Shown: positions 8,562 through 17,568, numbered from the stretch's first letter. The stretch is 64,000 nt of DNA from Tenacibaculum discolor (GCF_003664185.1 NZ_RCCS01000005.1:372001-436000), one strand, 5' to 3'. Program-made: numbers and translations. The notes: generated by a model from the sequence alone, not told the origin.

Positions 8562-9233
8562 ATGAGCAAATTGTACTTGGTGCCTACACCGATTGGGAAT
8601 TTAGAAGACATTACGCTGAGAGCGCTTAAAGTCTTACAAGAAGTAGATTATATTTTAGCGGAAGATACACGTACGAGCGGAAAACTACTGAAGCATTTTG
8701 ATATTTCTACACCGATGCAGTCGCATCATATGCATAACGAGCATAAAACGGTAGAAACAATTGTGAAACGTTTGCAAAGTGGTGAAACGTTTGCGTTAAT
8801 TTCAGATGCAGGAACCCCTGCAATTTCAGATCCTGGTTTTTTATTAACTAGAGCGTGTGTACAGCATGGGATAGATGTAGAATGTTTACCAGGAGCTACT
8901 GCTTTTGTTCCAGCTTTGGTAAATTCTGGCTTACCGAATGACAAATTTGTTTTTGAAGGTTTTTTACCTGTAAAAAAAGGACGTCAAACACGGTTAAAAT
9001 TCTTGGCAGAAGAGACACGAACTATGATTTTTTATGAGAGTCCACACAAGTTATTGAAAACACTCGCAAATTTTGCAGAGTATTTTGGAGAGGATAGACA
9101 AATATCTGTTTCTAGAGAACTGACAAAATTGTTTGAAGAAACCAAACGAGGAAGTGTAAAAGAAGTACTAGCATATTATACTGAAAAACCAGCTAAAGGA
9201 GAAATCGTGGTTGTAGTTGATGGGAAAAAGTAA
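8562..9233 (+). CDS. rsmI: 16S rRNA (cytidine1402-2'-O)-methyltransferase
   Basis: A 223-residue SAM-dependent methyltransferase of the tetrapyrrole-methylase fold that 2'-O-methylates C1402 in the decoding centre of 16S rRNA. Diagnostic segments are the N-terminal LVPTPIGNLEDITLRAL, AEDTRTSGKLLKHF, the SAM-site SDAGTPAISDPG, PGATAFVPALVNSGLP, and FYESPHKL. It lacks the longer C-terminal extension of the E. coli enzyme, as is common in this phylum. The ATG lies directly behind a -7 box. Confidence 0.95.
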   Translation: MSKLYLVPTPIGNLEDITLRALKVLQEVDYILAEDTRTSGKLLKHFDISTPMQSHHMHNEHKTVETIVKRLQSGETFALISDAGTPAISDPGFLLTRACVQHGIDVECLPGATAFVPALVNSGLPNDKFVFEGFLPVKKGRQTRLKFLAEETRTMIFYESPHKLLKTLANFAEYFGEDRQISVSRELTKLFEETKRGSVKEVLAYYTEKPAKGEIVVVVDGKK

Positions 9234-9283
9234 AGAAATTAAAGTTTTATAAAAACCCTAACTTTTCTTCTTCTTGAGTTTCT

Positions 9284-9291
9284 TATTTTTG
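9284..9291 (+). promoter_or_regulatory. Promoter -7 box of the PaaE-like reductase gene
   Basis: TATTTTTG matches TAnnTTTG, 20 bases before the ATG at 9312. The -33 element is not clear. Confidence 0.45.
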
Positions 9292-9311
9292 TAACTCTTT
9301 AAAAAGATTAC

Positions 9312-10361
9312 ATGTCTACATTTCATAAACTACGTATAGAAAAAATAATAAAAGAAACAGCAGATGCTGTGTCTATTTTATTTGATATCCCTGCAGAACT
9401 AAAAGATAACTACACTTTTGTTGCAGGTCAATATATTACAATAAAAGCTATCTTAGACGATAAGGAAATAAGAAGAGCTTACTCTATTTGTGCTTCTCCT
9501 AACAGTAAGCAAATTAAAGTTGCTGTAAAAGCAGTTGATCACGGAAAATTTTCAACCTATGCAACAACTAAGCTAAAAGAAGATACTTTTTTAGAGGTTT
9601 CTGAACCAGAGGGGAAGTTTATTTTAGAACCTCAAGCACAAAAAAACTATCTTGCTTTTGCTGCAGGAAGTGGAATTACCCCAGTTTTATCAATGGTAAA
9701 AACAGTGTTAGAAAATGAACCAACTTCTACAATTACACTAGTTTTTGGAAATAAAAGAGCTGAAAGCACAATTTTTTATGATGAGTTAAATGAGTTAGCT
9801 GAAAAGTATTCTTCTCAATTAAACTTACATTATGTGTTTAGTCAAGAGGTGAGAACTAATAGTAAATTTGGTAGAATTGATAAAGGACATGTAAACTATT
9901 TCGTGAAAAATATACATAAAGATATTTCTTTCGATTCAGTATATTTATGTGGACCAGAAGAAATGATCCAAACTGTTTCTGAAACACTTCAAGAAGATGG
10001 ATTTGATGAAAGAGACATTTATTTTGAATTATTTACCGCTACTATTTCAGATGAAGAAGCGGCATTGCATATTCCAGACGGAAAATCAGAAATTAAAGTG
10101 GTGTTAGATGATGAAGAACATACTTTTATGATGGAGAAAACCGATACAGTTTTAGCAGCTTCTTTACGCAACAAGCTAGATGCCCCATATTCTTGTCAAG
10201 GAGGAGTTTGTAGTAGTTGTATTGCAAAAGTTACGGAAGGAAAAGCTGTAATGGCAAAAAATTCTATTTTAACTGACGACGAATTAGAAGAAGGTTTGAT
10301 ACTTACATGTCAAGCACATCCAACTACACAGAAAATAGTGGTAGACTTTGATGATGTTTAG
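9312..10361 (+). CDS. PaaE-like ferredoxin-NAD(P)H reductase with C-terminal 2Fe-2S domain
   Basis: A 349-residue three-domain electron-transfer protein: FAD domain with RRAYSICASP (about residues 55-64), NAD(P)H domain with GSGITPVLSM and LCGPEEM, and a plant-type 2Fe-2S ferredoxin domain with cluster ligands Cys295, Cys300, Cys303 and Cys333 (CQGGVCSSC ... LTC). This architecture is that of PaaE, the reductase of phenylacetyl-CoA epoxidase. No other paa genes are in the window, so it may instead feed a different oxygenase or desaturase. LysE-type gene follows after 21 bases, on the same strand. Confidence 0.85.
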   Translation: MSTFHKLRIEKIIKETADAVSILFDIPAELKDNYTFVAGQYITIKAILDDKEIRRAYSICASPNSKQIKVAVKAVDHGKFSTYATTKLKEDTFLEVSEPEGKFILEPQAQKNYLAFAAGSGITPVLSMVKTVLENEPTSTITLVFGNKRAESTIFYDELNELAEKYSSQLNLHYVFSQEVRTNSKFGRIDKGHVNYFVKNIHKDISFDSVYLCGPEEMIQTVSETLQEDGFDERDIYFELFTATISDEEAALHIPDGKSEIKVVLDDEEHTFMMEKTDTVLAASLRNKLDAPYSCQGGVCSSCIAKVTEGKAVMAKNSILTDDELEEGLILTCQAHPTTQKIVVDFDDV

Positions 10362-10382
10362 GTAAAATCGTAACTTTATAGA

Positions 10383-11060
10383 ATGGATTTTTACGACTTT
10401 AAAAACGCATTTTTTGTAGGTGTTTTCATGGCTTTTATGATAGGACCTGTATTTTTTATGCTGATTAAAACCAGTATTTTAAAAGGAGCTAGAGCAGCCA
10501 TTGCTTTTGATGTAGGAGTGATTTTAGGAGATATTTCTTTTATGTTAATAGCCTACTTTGGAAGTAGAAGTCTGTTAGAAAAAATAAAAGATGACCCGCG
10601 GTTGTTTCTTATCGGAGGGTTGGTGCTTATTGTTTATGGATTAATTACTTATTTAGATAAAAACAATAAGAAAGAAGCCAAAGCTCCCGATGTTGTTTTA
10701 CCTGAGAGTAATAATTACTTAAAACTCCTTCTTAAGGGCTTTTTCTTGAATTTTATAAATATAGGAGTATTAGCTTTTTGGCTGGGTTTAATTGTGGTTA
10801 TAGGACCAACGTATGATATGAATCCGAAGTATTTGGTTTGGTATTTTGGTACTGTAATAGCAGGTTACGCAATTACAGATTTAGGGAAAATATTATTAGC
10901 TAAACAACTTAAGAGTAGGTTAACTCCATTGGTTATTTATCGAATAAAACGTGGAATGGGAGTGTTATTAATCGTTTTTGGTGCTGTGTTAATGCTAAAA
11001 GGATTTATTCCTGAAAGTAAGATTGATAATCTGATTGAGAAAGTAGAATCGCTAGATTAA
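10383..11060 (+). CDS. LysE-family amino acid exporter
   Basis: A 225-residue inner-membrane protein with about six hydrophobic segments. The N-terminal GVFMAFMIGPVFFMLIKTSILKG and FDVGVILGDISFML are typical of LysE/RhtB translocators, which export amino acids or small metabolites. The substrate is unknown. It follows the PaaE-like reductase closely. Its stop codon overlaps that of convergent mgtE within TTAA. Confidence 0.85.
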   Translation: MDFYDFKNAFFVGVFMAFMIGPVFFMLIKTSILKGARAAIAFDVGVILGDISFMLIAYFGSRSLLEKIKDDPRLFLIGGLVLIVYGLITYLDKNNKKEAKAPDVVLPESNNYLKLLLKGFFLNFINIGVLAFWLGLIVVIGPTYDMNPKYLVWYFGTVIAGYAITDLGKILLAKQLKSRLTPLVIYRIKRGMGVLLIVFGAVLMLKGFIPESKIDNLIEKVESLD

Positions 11061-12406
11061 AAGCCGATAATCATTTTTGCTATCCAAAAATAGATCAAAA
11101 TCCCAAAAATATCGTTACTCGTTGTAATAAATGGCCCAGTAGCAATTGCAGGGTCAATACCTCTCTTATCTAAAAATAAAGGAATAAAAGTACCTACCAA
11201 ACCAGCTACAATAATTACCGTAAATAATGAAGATGAAATAGCAGAGGCAATTGTTATATCTCCTTTCCAAATCCAAATAAAGAAAAACAAGATAACAGCC
11301 AAAACAAGTCCATTTACAGCAGCTAAAGACATTTCTTTTAATAGCCTATTAGTAACACTTCCTTTTACATCATCATTAGCTAAACCTTGTACAATAATTG
11401 CTGAAGATTGTACCCCAACATTACCAGCCATAGCTGCAATAAGAGGTGTAAACATAAAAAGAATAGCATTTTCTTCTAATGCACCTTCAAAAAAGCCCAT
11501 AATTCTTGCAGCTCCAATACCTCCAATTAAACCTAGGAACAACCATGGTAATCGAGCTCGGGTTAACTGTAAAATGCTATCTTCAGAGTCAACATCTTGG
11601 GTAATACCTGCTGCTAATTGATAATCTTTTTCAGCTTCTTCTTTAATTACATCAACAATATCATCAATAGTAATTCTACCCACCAAAACACCTAATTCAT
11701 CCACAACAGGAATAGCTTCTAAGTCATATTTACGCATAATGTTAGCTACATCTTCCGCGTCATCGTGTACATGAACAAAATCTACTTTAGGAATATAAAC
11801 ATCCGAAATTTTAGAACGAGTAGAAGCCATTAACAAGTCTTTTAACGACAAACGCCCTTTTAACTTACCTTCATCATCAACCACATAAATAGAATGAACT
11901 CTAGTAACCTCTTCTGCTTGCTGACGCATTTTTTTAACACAGGTAAGTACATTCCAATTCTCATTTACTTTTACAAGCTCTTTTGCCATTAATCCACCAG
12001 CAGAATCTTCATCATATCGTAGTAATTCTACAATTTCTTTAGCATGTTCACGGTCTTCAATTTTCCGAATTACATCTTGTTTTCGTTCTTCAGGAAGTTC
12101 AGCAATAACATCGGCAGCATCATCGGTATCAAGTTCATTAACCTCTTCGGCAATTTCTTTGGCAGATAGTTGTTCAAAAACTTTTTCACGAACTTCTTCA
12201 TCAACTTCCATTAATACATCCGAAGTTGTTTCACTATCTAATAAACGTATAATGTAAACTGCTTCTTCAAAAGTAAGTTCATCTAAAACTTCAGCAATAT
12301 CAGCGTAGTGAATATCTGAAAAAACCTCAGAAAGAGCTGTGTCTTTTTGTTGTTGAATCAGGCTTTGTACGTTTTCTAATAAGTCTTTTGTGATTTCTAA
12401 TGCCAT
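11057..12406 (-). CDS. mgtE: Magnesium transporter MgtE
   Basis: A 449-residue Mg2+ channel. An N-terminal acidic helical superhelix domain (residues 1-130, with EVNELDTDDAADVIAELPEE) is followed by two CBS domains (about 135-255) and five membrane segments (about 285-449) with the pore region GNVGVQSSAIIVQGLA. In the family the cytosolic domains close the pore at high Mg2+. The ATG at 12406 (MALEITKD) is preferred over a TTG three codons upstream. Its 3' end overlaps the convergent LysE gene by a few bases. Confidence 0.95.
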   Translation of the reverse strand: MALEITKDLLENVQSLIQQQKDTALSEVFSDIHYADIAEVLDELTFEEAVYIIRLLDSETTSDVLMEVDEEVREKVFEQLSAKEIAEEVNELDTDDAADVIAELPEERKQDVIRKIEDREHAKEIVELLRYDEDSAGGLMAKELVKVNENWNVLTCVKKMRQQAEEVTRVHSIYVVDDEGKLKGRLSLKDLLMASTRSKISDVYIPKVDFVHVHDDAEDVANIMRKYDLEAIPVVDELGVLVGRITIDDIVDVIKEEAEKDYQLAAGITQDVDSEDSILQLTRARLPWLFLGLIGGIGAARIMGFFEGALEENAILFMFTPLIAAMAGNVGVQSSAIIVQGLANDDVKGSVTNRLLKEMSLAAVNGLVLAVILFFFIWIWKGDITIASAISSSLFTVIIVAGLVGTFIPLFLDKRGIDPAIATGPFITTSNDIFGILIYFWIAKMIIGF

Positions 12407-12494
12407 TGCTTGCAATTTTGCTCGATAATCGAGGTTTTGAATATGTTGAAATCTAATTCAAAAAGAAGACTTGTTCTTATCTAAAAAAGGACTC

Positions 12495-13298
12495 TTAACT
12501 ATTGTTTTGAGCTATTTTTTGTGTCAACTCAATGAATTTTTGCACCGACAACTGTTCGGGACGCATCGCAAATATAGGGTCTTCTTTTAAGGTATCCGAA
12601 AGATTAAAAGATTTTAAACTGGAACGTAACATTTTTCTTCGTTGATTAAAAGCTGTTTTTACCACTCTAAAAAATAATTTTTCATCAACAGGAAGTGTGT
12701 AGTTTTCTTTTCTGATAAGTCTAATAACTCCAGAATCTACCTTTGGCGGTGGATTGAATACAGAAGGAGGTACGGTAAATAAGTATTCAGCATCATAAAA
12801 AGCTTGTGTTAATACCGAGAGTATTCCGTAAGTTTTACTTCCTTCTTTTTCAGCAATTCGTTGAGCAACTTCCTTTTGAAACATTCCTGAAAACTCTGGA
12901 ACAAATTCGCGGTTTTCAATAGCTTTAAAAACAATTTGTGATGAAATGTTGTACGGAAAGTTTCCAATAATTGCTACTTGCTGATTATTGAAAATTTCAG
13001 TGAAGTCTTTCTTTAAAAAATCACCTTCAATAATGGTAAATTTTTCTTTTGAAGTATTTAGTTTTATGTGCTCAACAGGAAATGTTTCTTGTAAATAGGT
13101 TACTGATTCTGAATCTAATTCCATTACCGTAACTTTTGGTTTTTTCTCTAACAAATATTTAGTTAGAACTCCCATACCAGGACCAATTTCTAATACGTTA
13201 TCGTATCCTTTTTCGGTTAACGAATCAGCAATTTTCTTAGCGATGTTTTCATCGTTTAAAAAATGTTGTCCTAAATGTTTTTTTGCTCTTACGGTCAT
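12495..13298 (-). CDS. rsmA: 16S rRNA (adenine1518-N6/adenine1519-N6)-dimethyltransferase
   Basis: A 267-residue KsgA/RsmA that dimethylates the two adjacent adenosines in the 3' terminal hairpin of 16S rRNA, a late 30S maturation check. Seen are [14 protein letters not shown] motif [13 protein letters not shown], the catalytic [11 protein letters not shown] and the C-terminal [13 protein letters not shown] region. It lies 88 bases upstream of mgtE on the same strand and is probably co-transcribed with it. Confidence 0.96.
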   Translation of the reverse strand: MTVRAKKHLGQHFLNDENIAKKIADSLTEKGYDNVLEIGPGMGVLTKYLLEKKPKVTVMELDSESVTYLQETFPVEHIKLNTSKEKFTIIEGDFLKKDFTEIFNNQQVAIIGNFPYNISSQIVFKAIENREFVPEFSGMFQKEVAQRIAEKEGSKTYGILSVLTQAFYDAEYLFTVPPSVFNPPPKVDSGVIRLIRKENYTLPVDEKLFFRVVKTAFNQRRKMLRSSLKSFNLSDTLKEDPIFAMRPEQLSVQKFIELTQKIAQNNS

Positions 13299-13360
13299 GG
13301 ATTCAGGTTAATAGATTTTTATAGACGTAATACGTTTAGAATCTTGGTTTTGGGTCTTGA

Positions 13361-13690
13361 CTAATTACTGTTTACTGTAGGGAAAAACTCATTAACAACT
13401 TTTAATTCAGTACGAAAAGCAAGCATTTTATCAGCAAACTTTTTTAATCCGTCGTTGCGTAGTTTGTCTGCACTATGTTTGTAATAGTTGTCTAAATCTT
13501 CACGTGTTTTAGCAGTATATTGAATAGAGTAGGTAATACCTCCCATTTCTTCTTCAACCAACACTTGTGTCATTTTAGCACTTAAAAAGTGTCCTGTGGC
13601 TAATACTTCAGGTATATGGCTTTCAATCCAAGTTAACCATTCAGCATGTATACTTTCGTCTATATTTATTGTTACGTTGTATATGTACAT
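13361..13690 (-). CDS. DUF4286 family protein
   Basis: A 109-residue soluble protein (MYIYNVTINIDESIHAEW ... YSIQYTAKTREDLDNYY), a short alpha/beta ferredoxin-like fold resembling DUF4286 proteins common in Bacteroidota. The function is unknown; the fold recalls dimeric alpha/beta-barrel proteins. It lies between rsmA and the TPR protein on the same strand. Confidence 0.75.
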   Translation of the reverse strand: MYIYNVTINIDESIHAEWLTWIESHIPEVLATGHFLSAKMTQVLVEEEMGGITYSIQYTAKTREDLDNYYKHSADKLRNDGLKKFADKMLAFRTELKVVNEFFPTVNSN

Positions 13691-13735
13691 AGTTTTTAAT
13701 TTTAAAAATAAAGTAATAAGAACGTCTTCAGTTTT

Positions 13736-15511
13736 TTAAATGTCGTCTCCTCTTAATTTTCTAAACTTTTTTCGGGCCTCTACTAGGTAGATACTCGATG
13801 GGTGGTCAAAAATAATCTTTTGATAGTATTCTTTAGCCTTTTCTAGATTATTTAATTCATTGTTGTATAATTCAGCCATGTGATAATATACATCGTCAAC
13901 ATAAATCCCTTTTTTATCTAAAGCTATTATTTTGGCATAATTTAAAATGGCTTCGTCATATTGTTTCTTTTTAACAAATAATTGAGCTTGTTTAAATAAT
14001 GCTTCATCTTCAATAGATTGCCCACCGTAATTAGCAATTATATTGCTTAAAATAGCAATTGCTTCATCATTTTTATTTTGATAAGCTAACAGATCAGCTT
14101 TGGCATATTCTTTTAAACCAGTACCAATACTATCTTTAGGTTCGTTATCTGAAATTGTCAAGAACAAATCAGCAGCATCGTTAGCAATAAGTTGTGTTGC
14201 TGATCCTTTTAAAACTTTTAGCTGAGCCTTTGCCCAAGTAAAATCATTTTTAAAATAAGAAGCTTGTGCTACTTTAAAGCGTGCTTCTTGACCTATATAA
14301 TTGTTTTTGAATAGCGTTTGAACTTGAGAAAAATAAATTAATCCTCTATTAAATTTACCCATATATACAAAAACATCACCAAGCTTAAGTTTTATAGTTG
14401 CTTTTATAAACTTTGAATTGGTAAAATTTAAGGCATTCTTTAAAATAACAGATGCTTCTTGTGGGTTGTTCTTTGTAAATGTTAAATAGTTAGCGTACTC
14501 TATTTGTGTGAAAAGTGTTTTAGAGTTAATTCCATATTCTTTAAAAATAGAATTAAAACGTTTATCTACATCAGGTTGTTTTGTCTCAATTGCTATTTTA
14601 AGGTTATTATTTATAGCTTTAAACTTGTCTCTAGGGTAATTCGTTTTTTCAATAATAAGATCAAAACACTCTTTTGCAGTTTCATAGTCTTTGTTCTCTA
14701 GAGCTATTTTACCCAAATCATTAATTTTACCCAAATTATCTGGGTCTCTTGCAAGTAATGCCTTGTTTTGAATAAGAGCTTTGCTGTATTGTTTTTGCCT
14801 AATAAATAACCAAGAAAGTAAATCATTCCAAATGTCTTTAGGGTTACTTATAGATTTTCGTAATAGTGCTTTTTTGAATAAAACATTGTTCTCATCTTCG
14901 CTATCATCAGTTAAATATTTACCAGCATAACGTTTTACATTGTTGAGGTAACCACTATTTTTGTCAACCAAATCAATGTATGATTTGAACATTTGTTCAA
15001 AATCTCCTTTTTCACCATAAATTTGTGCCAATTGAAACCCATAATTAGCTTTTGGGTTAATTTCCATTACTTTATTAAAAGCTTCAATAGCTAAATCTAA
15101 TTTACTATAGTTTTTAAACAACCCTGCGATTAAAGAACCGTAATTTGCTTTTTTATTGATGGATTCAATTGCTTTTTGATAGTATTTATTAGCGTCTTCT
15201 ATTTTTTCTTGCCGTTCACTATTATAACCTAGAATTACATATAAGTAAGATAAGTTAGGTTTTTCTTTTAGTTTTTGAGTGAGTAAATTTTCAGCAGCAG
15301 TAAATTGTTCTGTCTCCTGATAACAAGTGATTAACTTTTTTAAATAAGTTGTGTTATATGGGCTTTGATCGTATAACCTTTTATATAACTGAATTGCCTT
15401 TTCATATTCATTATTTCTAAAATAATTTTCAGCAATGATAAATTCGTTTTGTTGTGCTTGGCAAAACAAACTTAAAATCAGTAAATTAAATAAAATAATG
15501 GCTTTTCTCAT
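13736..15511 (-). CDS. Exported TPR-repeat protein
   Basis: A 591-residue protein with a cleavable signal peptide (MRKAIILFNLLILSLFCQAQ) followed almost entirely by tetratricopeptide repeats: AENYFRNNEYEKAIQLYKRLY near the N-terminus and AKEYYQKIIFDHPSSIYLVEARKKFRKLRG at the end. It probably is a periplasmic protein-protein scaffold. Such proteins are widespread in Flavobacteriaceae without an assigned role. It is the first gene of the minus-strand run towards mgtE. Confidence 0.8.
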   Translation of the reverse strand: MRKAIILFNLLILSLFCQAQQNEFIIAENYFRNNEYEKAIQLYKRLYDQSPYNTTYLKKLITCYQETEQFTAAENLLTQKLKEKPNLSYLYVILGYNSERQEKIEDANKYYQKAIESINKKANYGSLIAGLFKNYSKLDLAIEAFNKVMEINPKANYGFQLAQIYGEKGDFEQMFKSYIDLVDKNSGYLNNVKRYAGKYLTDDSEDENNVLFKKALLRKSISNPKDIWNDLLSWLFIRQKQYSKALIQNKALLARDPDNLGKINDLGKIALENKDYETAKECFDLIIEKTNYPRDKFKAINNNLKIAIETKQPDVDKRFNSIFKEYGINSKTLFTQIEYANYLTFTKNNPQEASVILKNALNFTNSKFIKATIKLKLGDVFVYMGKFNRGLIYFSQVQTLFKNNYIGQEARFKVAQASYFKNDFTWAKAQLKVLKGSATQLIANDAADLFLTISDNEPKDSIGTGLKEYAKADLLAYQNKNDEAIAILSNIIANYGGQSIEDEALFKQAQLFVKKKQYDEAILNYAKIIALDKKGIYVDDVYYHMAELYNNELNNLEKAKEYYQKIIFDHPSSIYLVEARKKFRKLRGDDI

Positions 15512-15640
15512 TTTGAAAATTTTAAGCGTTGTGTTTTTGTGCTTAATTCAGTTAAGAGGATTTTGTCTATCAAAAATACAGAAGATAATTGTTAAAATAC
15601 TATTAAAAGAGGTGCTTTTTTGAAAAGCAGTGTAACATTT

Positions 15641-15656
15641 TGGCACGAACTTTGTC
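15641..15656 (+). promoter_or_regulatory. Sigma-54 (RpoN) type promoter
   Basis: TGGCACG-AACT-TTGT matches the -24/-12 sigma-54 consensus TGGCACG-N4-TTGC, with one change in the -12 part and correct spacing; a T also precedes TGG as in the consensus. Transcription would start about 11 bases after the -12 element, near 15666, giving a leader of about 20 bases before the ATG at 15688. Other promoters here are of the TAnnTTTG type, so this one stands out. Confidence 0.7.
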
Positions 15657-15687
15657 TTATTAGTAAAACAACTAAACAATGTAAACT

Positions 15688-15831
15688 ATGGGAAACTTTA
15701 CGACACAATATGAAATAGCAAAGCAGAATGCAAATGAGTTTATGAGAAAAGGTCAAATAACTCAATATTTTGAGGCATTGTTAGAAATGAATAAATACAA
15801 GAGATTAATGGTAGCAGTAGTTGCCAACTAA
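15688..15831 (+). CDS. 47-residue conserved-looking small protein
   Basis: The ORF reads MGNFTTQYEIAKQNANEF, continues MRKGQITQYFEALLEM and ends NKYKRLMVAVVAN. It is an amphipathic, helical, soluble-looking small protein without Cys, signal peptide or membrane helix. It is flanked by a sigma-54-type promoter upstream and a strong terminator downstream, so the unit is complete and monocistronic. From memory, similar short proteins ending in KLMVAVVAN occur in other flavobacteria, but this was not checked. Function unknown; sigma-54 control suggests nitrogen, stress or surface-related regulation. Confidence 0.7.
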   Translation: MGNFTTQYEIAKQNANEFMRKGQITQYFEALLEMNKYKRLMVAVVAN

Positions 15832-15862
15832 ACATATTTTTTTCAATGGGGATTGATTAATT

Positions 15863-15902
15863 AAAAATCCCAAGCATCGTAATTGAGGCTTGGGATTTTT
15901 TT
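15863..15902. terminator. Bidirectional terminator between the small gene and serS
   Basis: A 13-bp perfect stem AAAAATCCCAAGC / GCTTGGGATTTTT with a 12-base loop and long T tract. It ends the 47-codon gene on the + strand and serS on the - strand. Confidence 0.88.
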
Positions 15903-15922
15903 ATTTTTATATTGAAAATTGA

Positions 15923-17197
15923 TTAATCAATCATGTCAAAACCACAATAAGGAACTAATACTTCAGGAATTTTAATTCCATTCTCAGTTTGGTAGTTTTC
16001 TAAAATACCAGCCAACACACGAGGTAAGGCTAAAGAACTTCCGTTTAAAGTGTGTACTAATTGACTTTTACCTTCTTTATTTTTAAAACGTAACTTCAAA
16101 CGATTTGCTTGAAAAGTTTCAAAGTTTGAAGCAGAACTAATTTCTAACCAACGTTCTTGAGCTGTAGAATATAATTCAAAATCAAATGTTAGAGCAGAGG
16201 TAAAACCAGTATCTCCACCACAAAGACGTAAAATACGGTATGGTAATTTTAACTCACGTAAAATTTCTTTGATATGTTCAACCATTCCATTTAAAGCATT
16301 GTATGAATTATCAGGGTGTTCAACACGAACAATCTCAACTTTATCAAATTGGTGTAAACGATTTAATCCACGAACATGAGCTCCGTAACTTCCAGCTTCA
16401 CGACGGAAACAAGGAGTATAGCCTGTAACTGCAATAGGTAAGTCAGCTTCTTTTACTAAGTCACCTCTAAACATATTAGTTACTGGAACTTCAGCGGTAG
16501 GGATTAAGTATAAGTTATCTCCAGTTACATGATACATTTGTCCTTCTTTGTCAGGTAATTGACCTGTACCAAAACCTGAAGCTTCATTTACTAAATGAGG
16601 AACTTGTACTTCGTTATATCCAGCTGCTGTGTTTTTATCTAAGAAGTAATTAATTAAAGCACGTTGTAAACGAGCTCCTTTTCCTTTATACACAGGAAAA
16701 CCAGCACCTGTAATTTTGGCACCTAAATCAAAATCAATAATATCATACTTCTTCGCTAATTCCCAGTGAGGTAATGCTTTTTCTCCTAAATCTGGAATAA
16801 TTCCTTCTTTAAAAATCTCTTCGTTATCTTCTTCACTTTTTCCTGCTTTTACAGAAGGATGAGGAATATTAGGAATTTGGTACAACAATTCGTTTAACTT
16901 ATCAGCAGCAGAGTTTAATTCTTCTGTTAATTGTTTAGATTGCTCTTTTAACTCACCTGTTTTTACTTTAAGTTTATTTGCTTCTTCAACTTTACCAGAC
17001 TTAAAAAGACCTCCAATTTCTTTGGATATTTTGTTCGATTCAGCTAAAACATTATCTAAAGAAACTTGTGTAGCTCTACGCGTTTCATCAGCAGTTAATA
17101 CTTCTTCAATAATTGTTTCGGCATCAGCAAAATTACGTTTTGCTAATCCGTCTAAAACAGTTTGTTTGTTTTCTCTAATAAACTGAACCTGTAACAT
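15923..17197 (-). CDS. serS: Serine--tRNA ligase
   Basis: A 424-residue class II aminoacyl-tRNA synthetase. The N-terminal antiparallel coiled-coil arm (about residues 25-105) that grips tRNA-Ser is visible, then the class II core with motif 2 (CFRREAGSYGAHVRGLNRLHQF in outline), GGDTGFTSALTFDFE and motif 3 (NGSSLALPRVLAGILENYQ). Length is normal. It has its own consensus promoter and a terminator. Confidence 0.97.
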   Translation of the reverse strand: MLQVQFIRENKQTVLDGLAKRNFADAETIIEEVLTADETRRATQVSLDNVLAESNKISKEIGGLFKSGKVEEANKLKVKTGELKEQSKQLTEELNSAADKLNELLYQIPNIPHPSVKAGKSEEDNEEIFKEGIIPDLGEKALPHWELAKKYDIIDFDLGAKITGAGFPVYKGKGARLQRALINYFLDKNTAAGYNEVQVPHLVNEASGFGTGQLPDKEGQMYHVTGDNLYLIPTAEVPVTNMFRGDLVKEADLPIAVTGYTPCFRREAGSYGAHVRGLNRLHQFDKVEIVRVEHPDNSYNALNGMVEHIKEILRELKLPYRILRLCGGDTGFTSALTFDFELYSTAQERWLEISSASNFETFQANRLKLRFKNKEGKSQLVHTLNGSSLALPRVLAGILENYQTENGIKIPEVLVPYCGFDMID

Positions 17198-17219
17198 CTT
17201 TTTAATTTTTTAAGAAAAG

Positions 17220-17250
17220 CAAAGATAAAAGAAGCTATAGACTTAAGCAA
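17220..17250 (-). promoter_or_regulatory. serS promoter (TTG-N20-TATCTTTG)
   Basis: On the minus strand a TTG (17250-17248) is followed after 20 bases by TATCTTTG (17227-17220), an exact match to the flavobacterial sigma-A consensus. Transcription should begin near 17214, 17 bases before the ATG. Confidence 0.7.
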
Positions 17251-17263
17251 TGTGTTTTATGTA

Positions 17264-17488
17264 CTAAATTTCTTCAAGCATCATAAAGAAGTCTGATAAA
17301 GTAATATTGAAATAATCACATATTTTCTGAAGAGTAGTAATAGTGACATTTGTTTTTCCTTGTTCTATTCTTGCCAAATGTATTCCAGTATCAATATAAA
17401 ACTCATTTGAAGTAATATGATACTCTTCTCTTAAAGTTTTTACGCAAAGGGCTACCTTTTTTAAGGTTACCTCATTTTTTGACAGCAT
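17264..17488 (-). CDS. Small XRE-family (HTH) transcriptional regulator
   Basis: A 74-residue single-domain Cro/C1-type regulator: the helix-turn-helix spans about residues 10-65 (VALCVKTLREEYHITSNEF ... GIHLARIEQGKTNVT ... QKICDYFNITLSDFF). No sensor or toxin partner is attached. The ATG at 17488 (MLSKNEVTLKK) is chosen; a TTG or ATG reading that extends to 17548 would start inside a perfect palindrome that is probably its operator. It stands alone between serS and ribF. Confidence 0.8.
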   Translation of the reverse strand: MLSKNEVTLKKVALCVKTLREEYHITSNEFYIDTGIHLARIEQGKTNVTITTLQKICDYFNITLSDFFMMLEEI

Positions 17489-17526
17489 TATTCTTTTTCG
17501 ATACAAAATCTTAAAAACATATGAAA

Positions 17527-17554
17527 TACATAATGACATACTTGTCATTATGTA
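17527..17554. promoter_or_regulatory. 12-bp perfect inverted repeat, likely operator of the XRE regulator
   Basis: TACATAATGACA-tact-TGTCATTATGTA is a perfect 12-bp inverted repeat with a 4-base spacer, centred 52 bases upstream of the chosen XRE start. There is no T tract and it lies before, not after, a gene, so it reads as a protein-binding site for a dimeric regulator. Confidence 0.6.
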
Positions 17555-17568
17555 GGTTTTAAAAAAAT

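Noticed and set aside
9312..10361. Phenylacetate degradation cluster around the PaaE-like reductase
   Set aside because: No paaABCD or other aromatic degradation genes are adjacent; the reductase stands alone with a LysE exporter.
17489..17548. N-terminal extension of the XRE regulator
   Set aside because: It starts within the 12-bp palindrome, and the HTH family normally begins near MLSKNEV.
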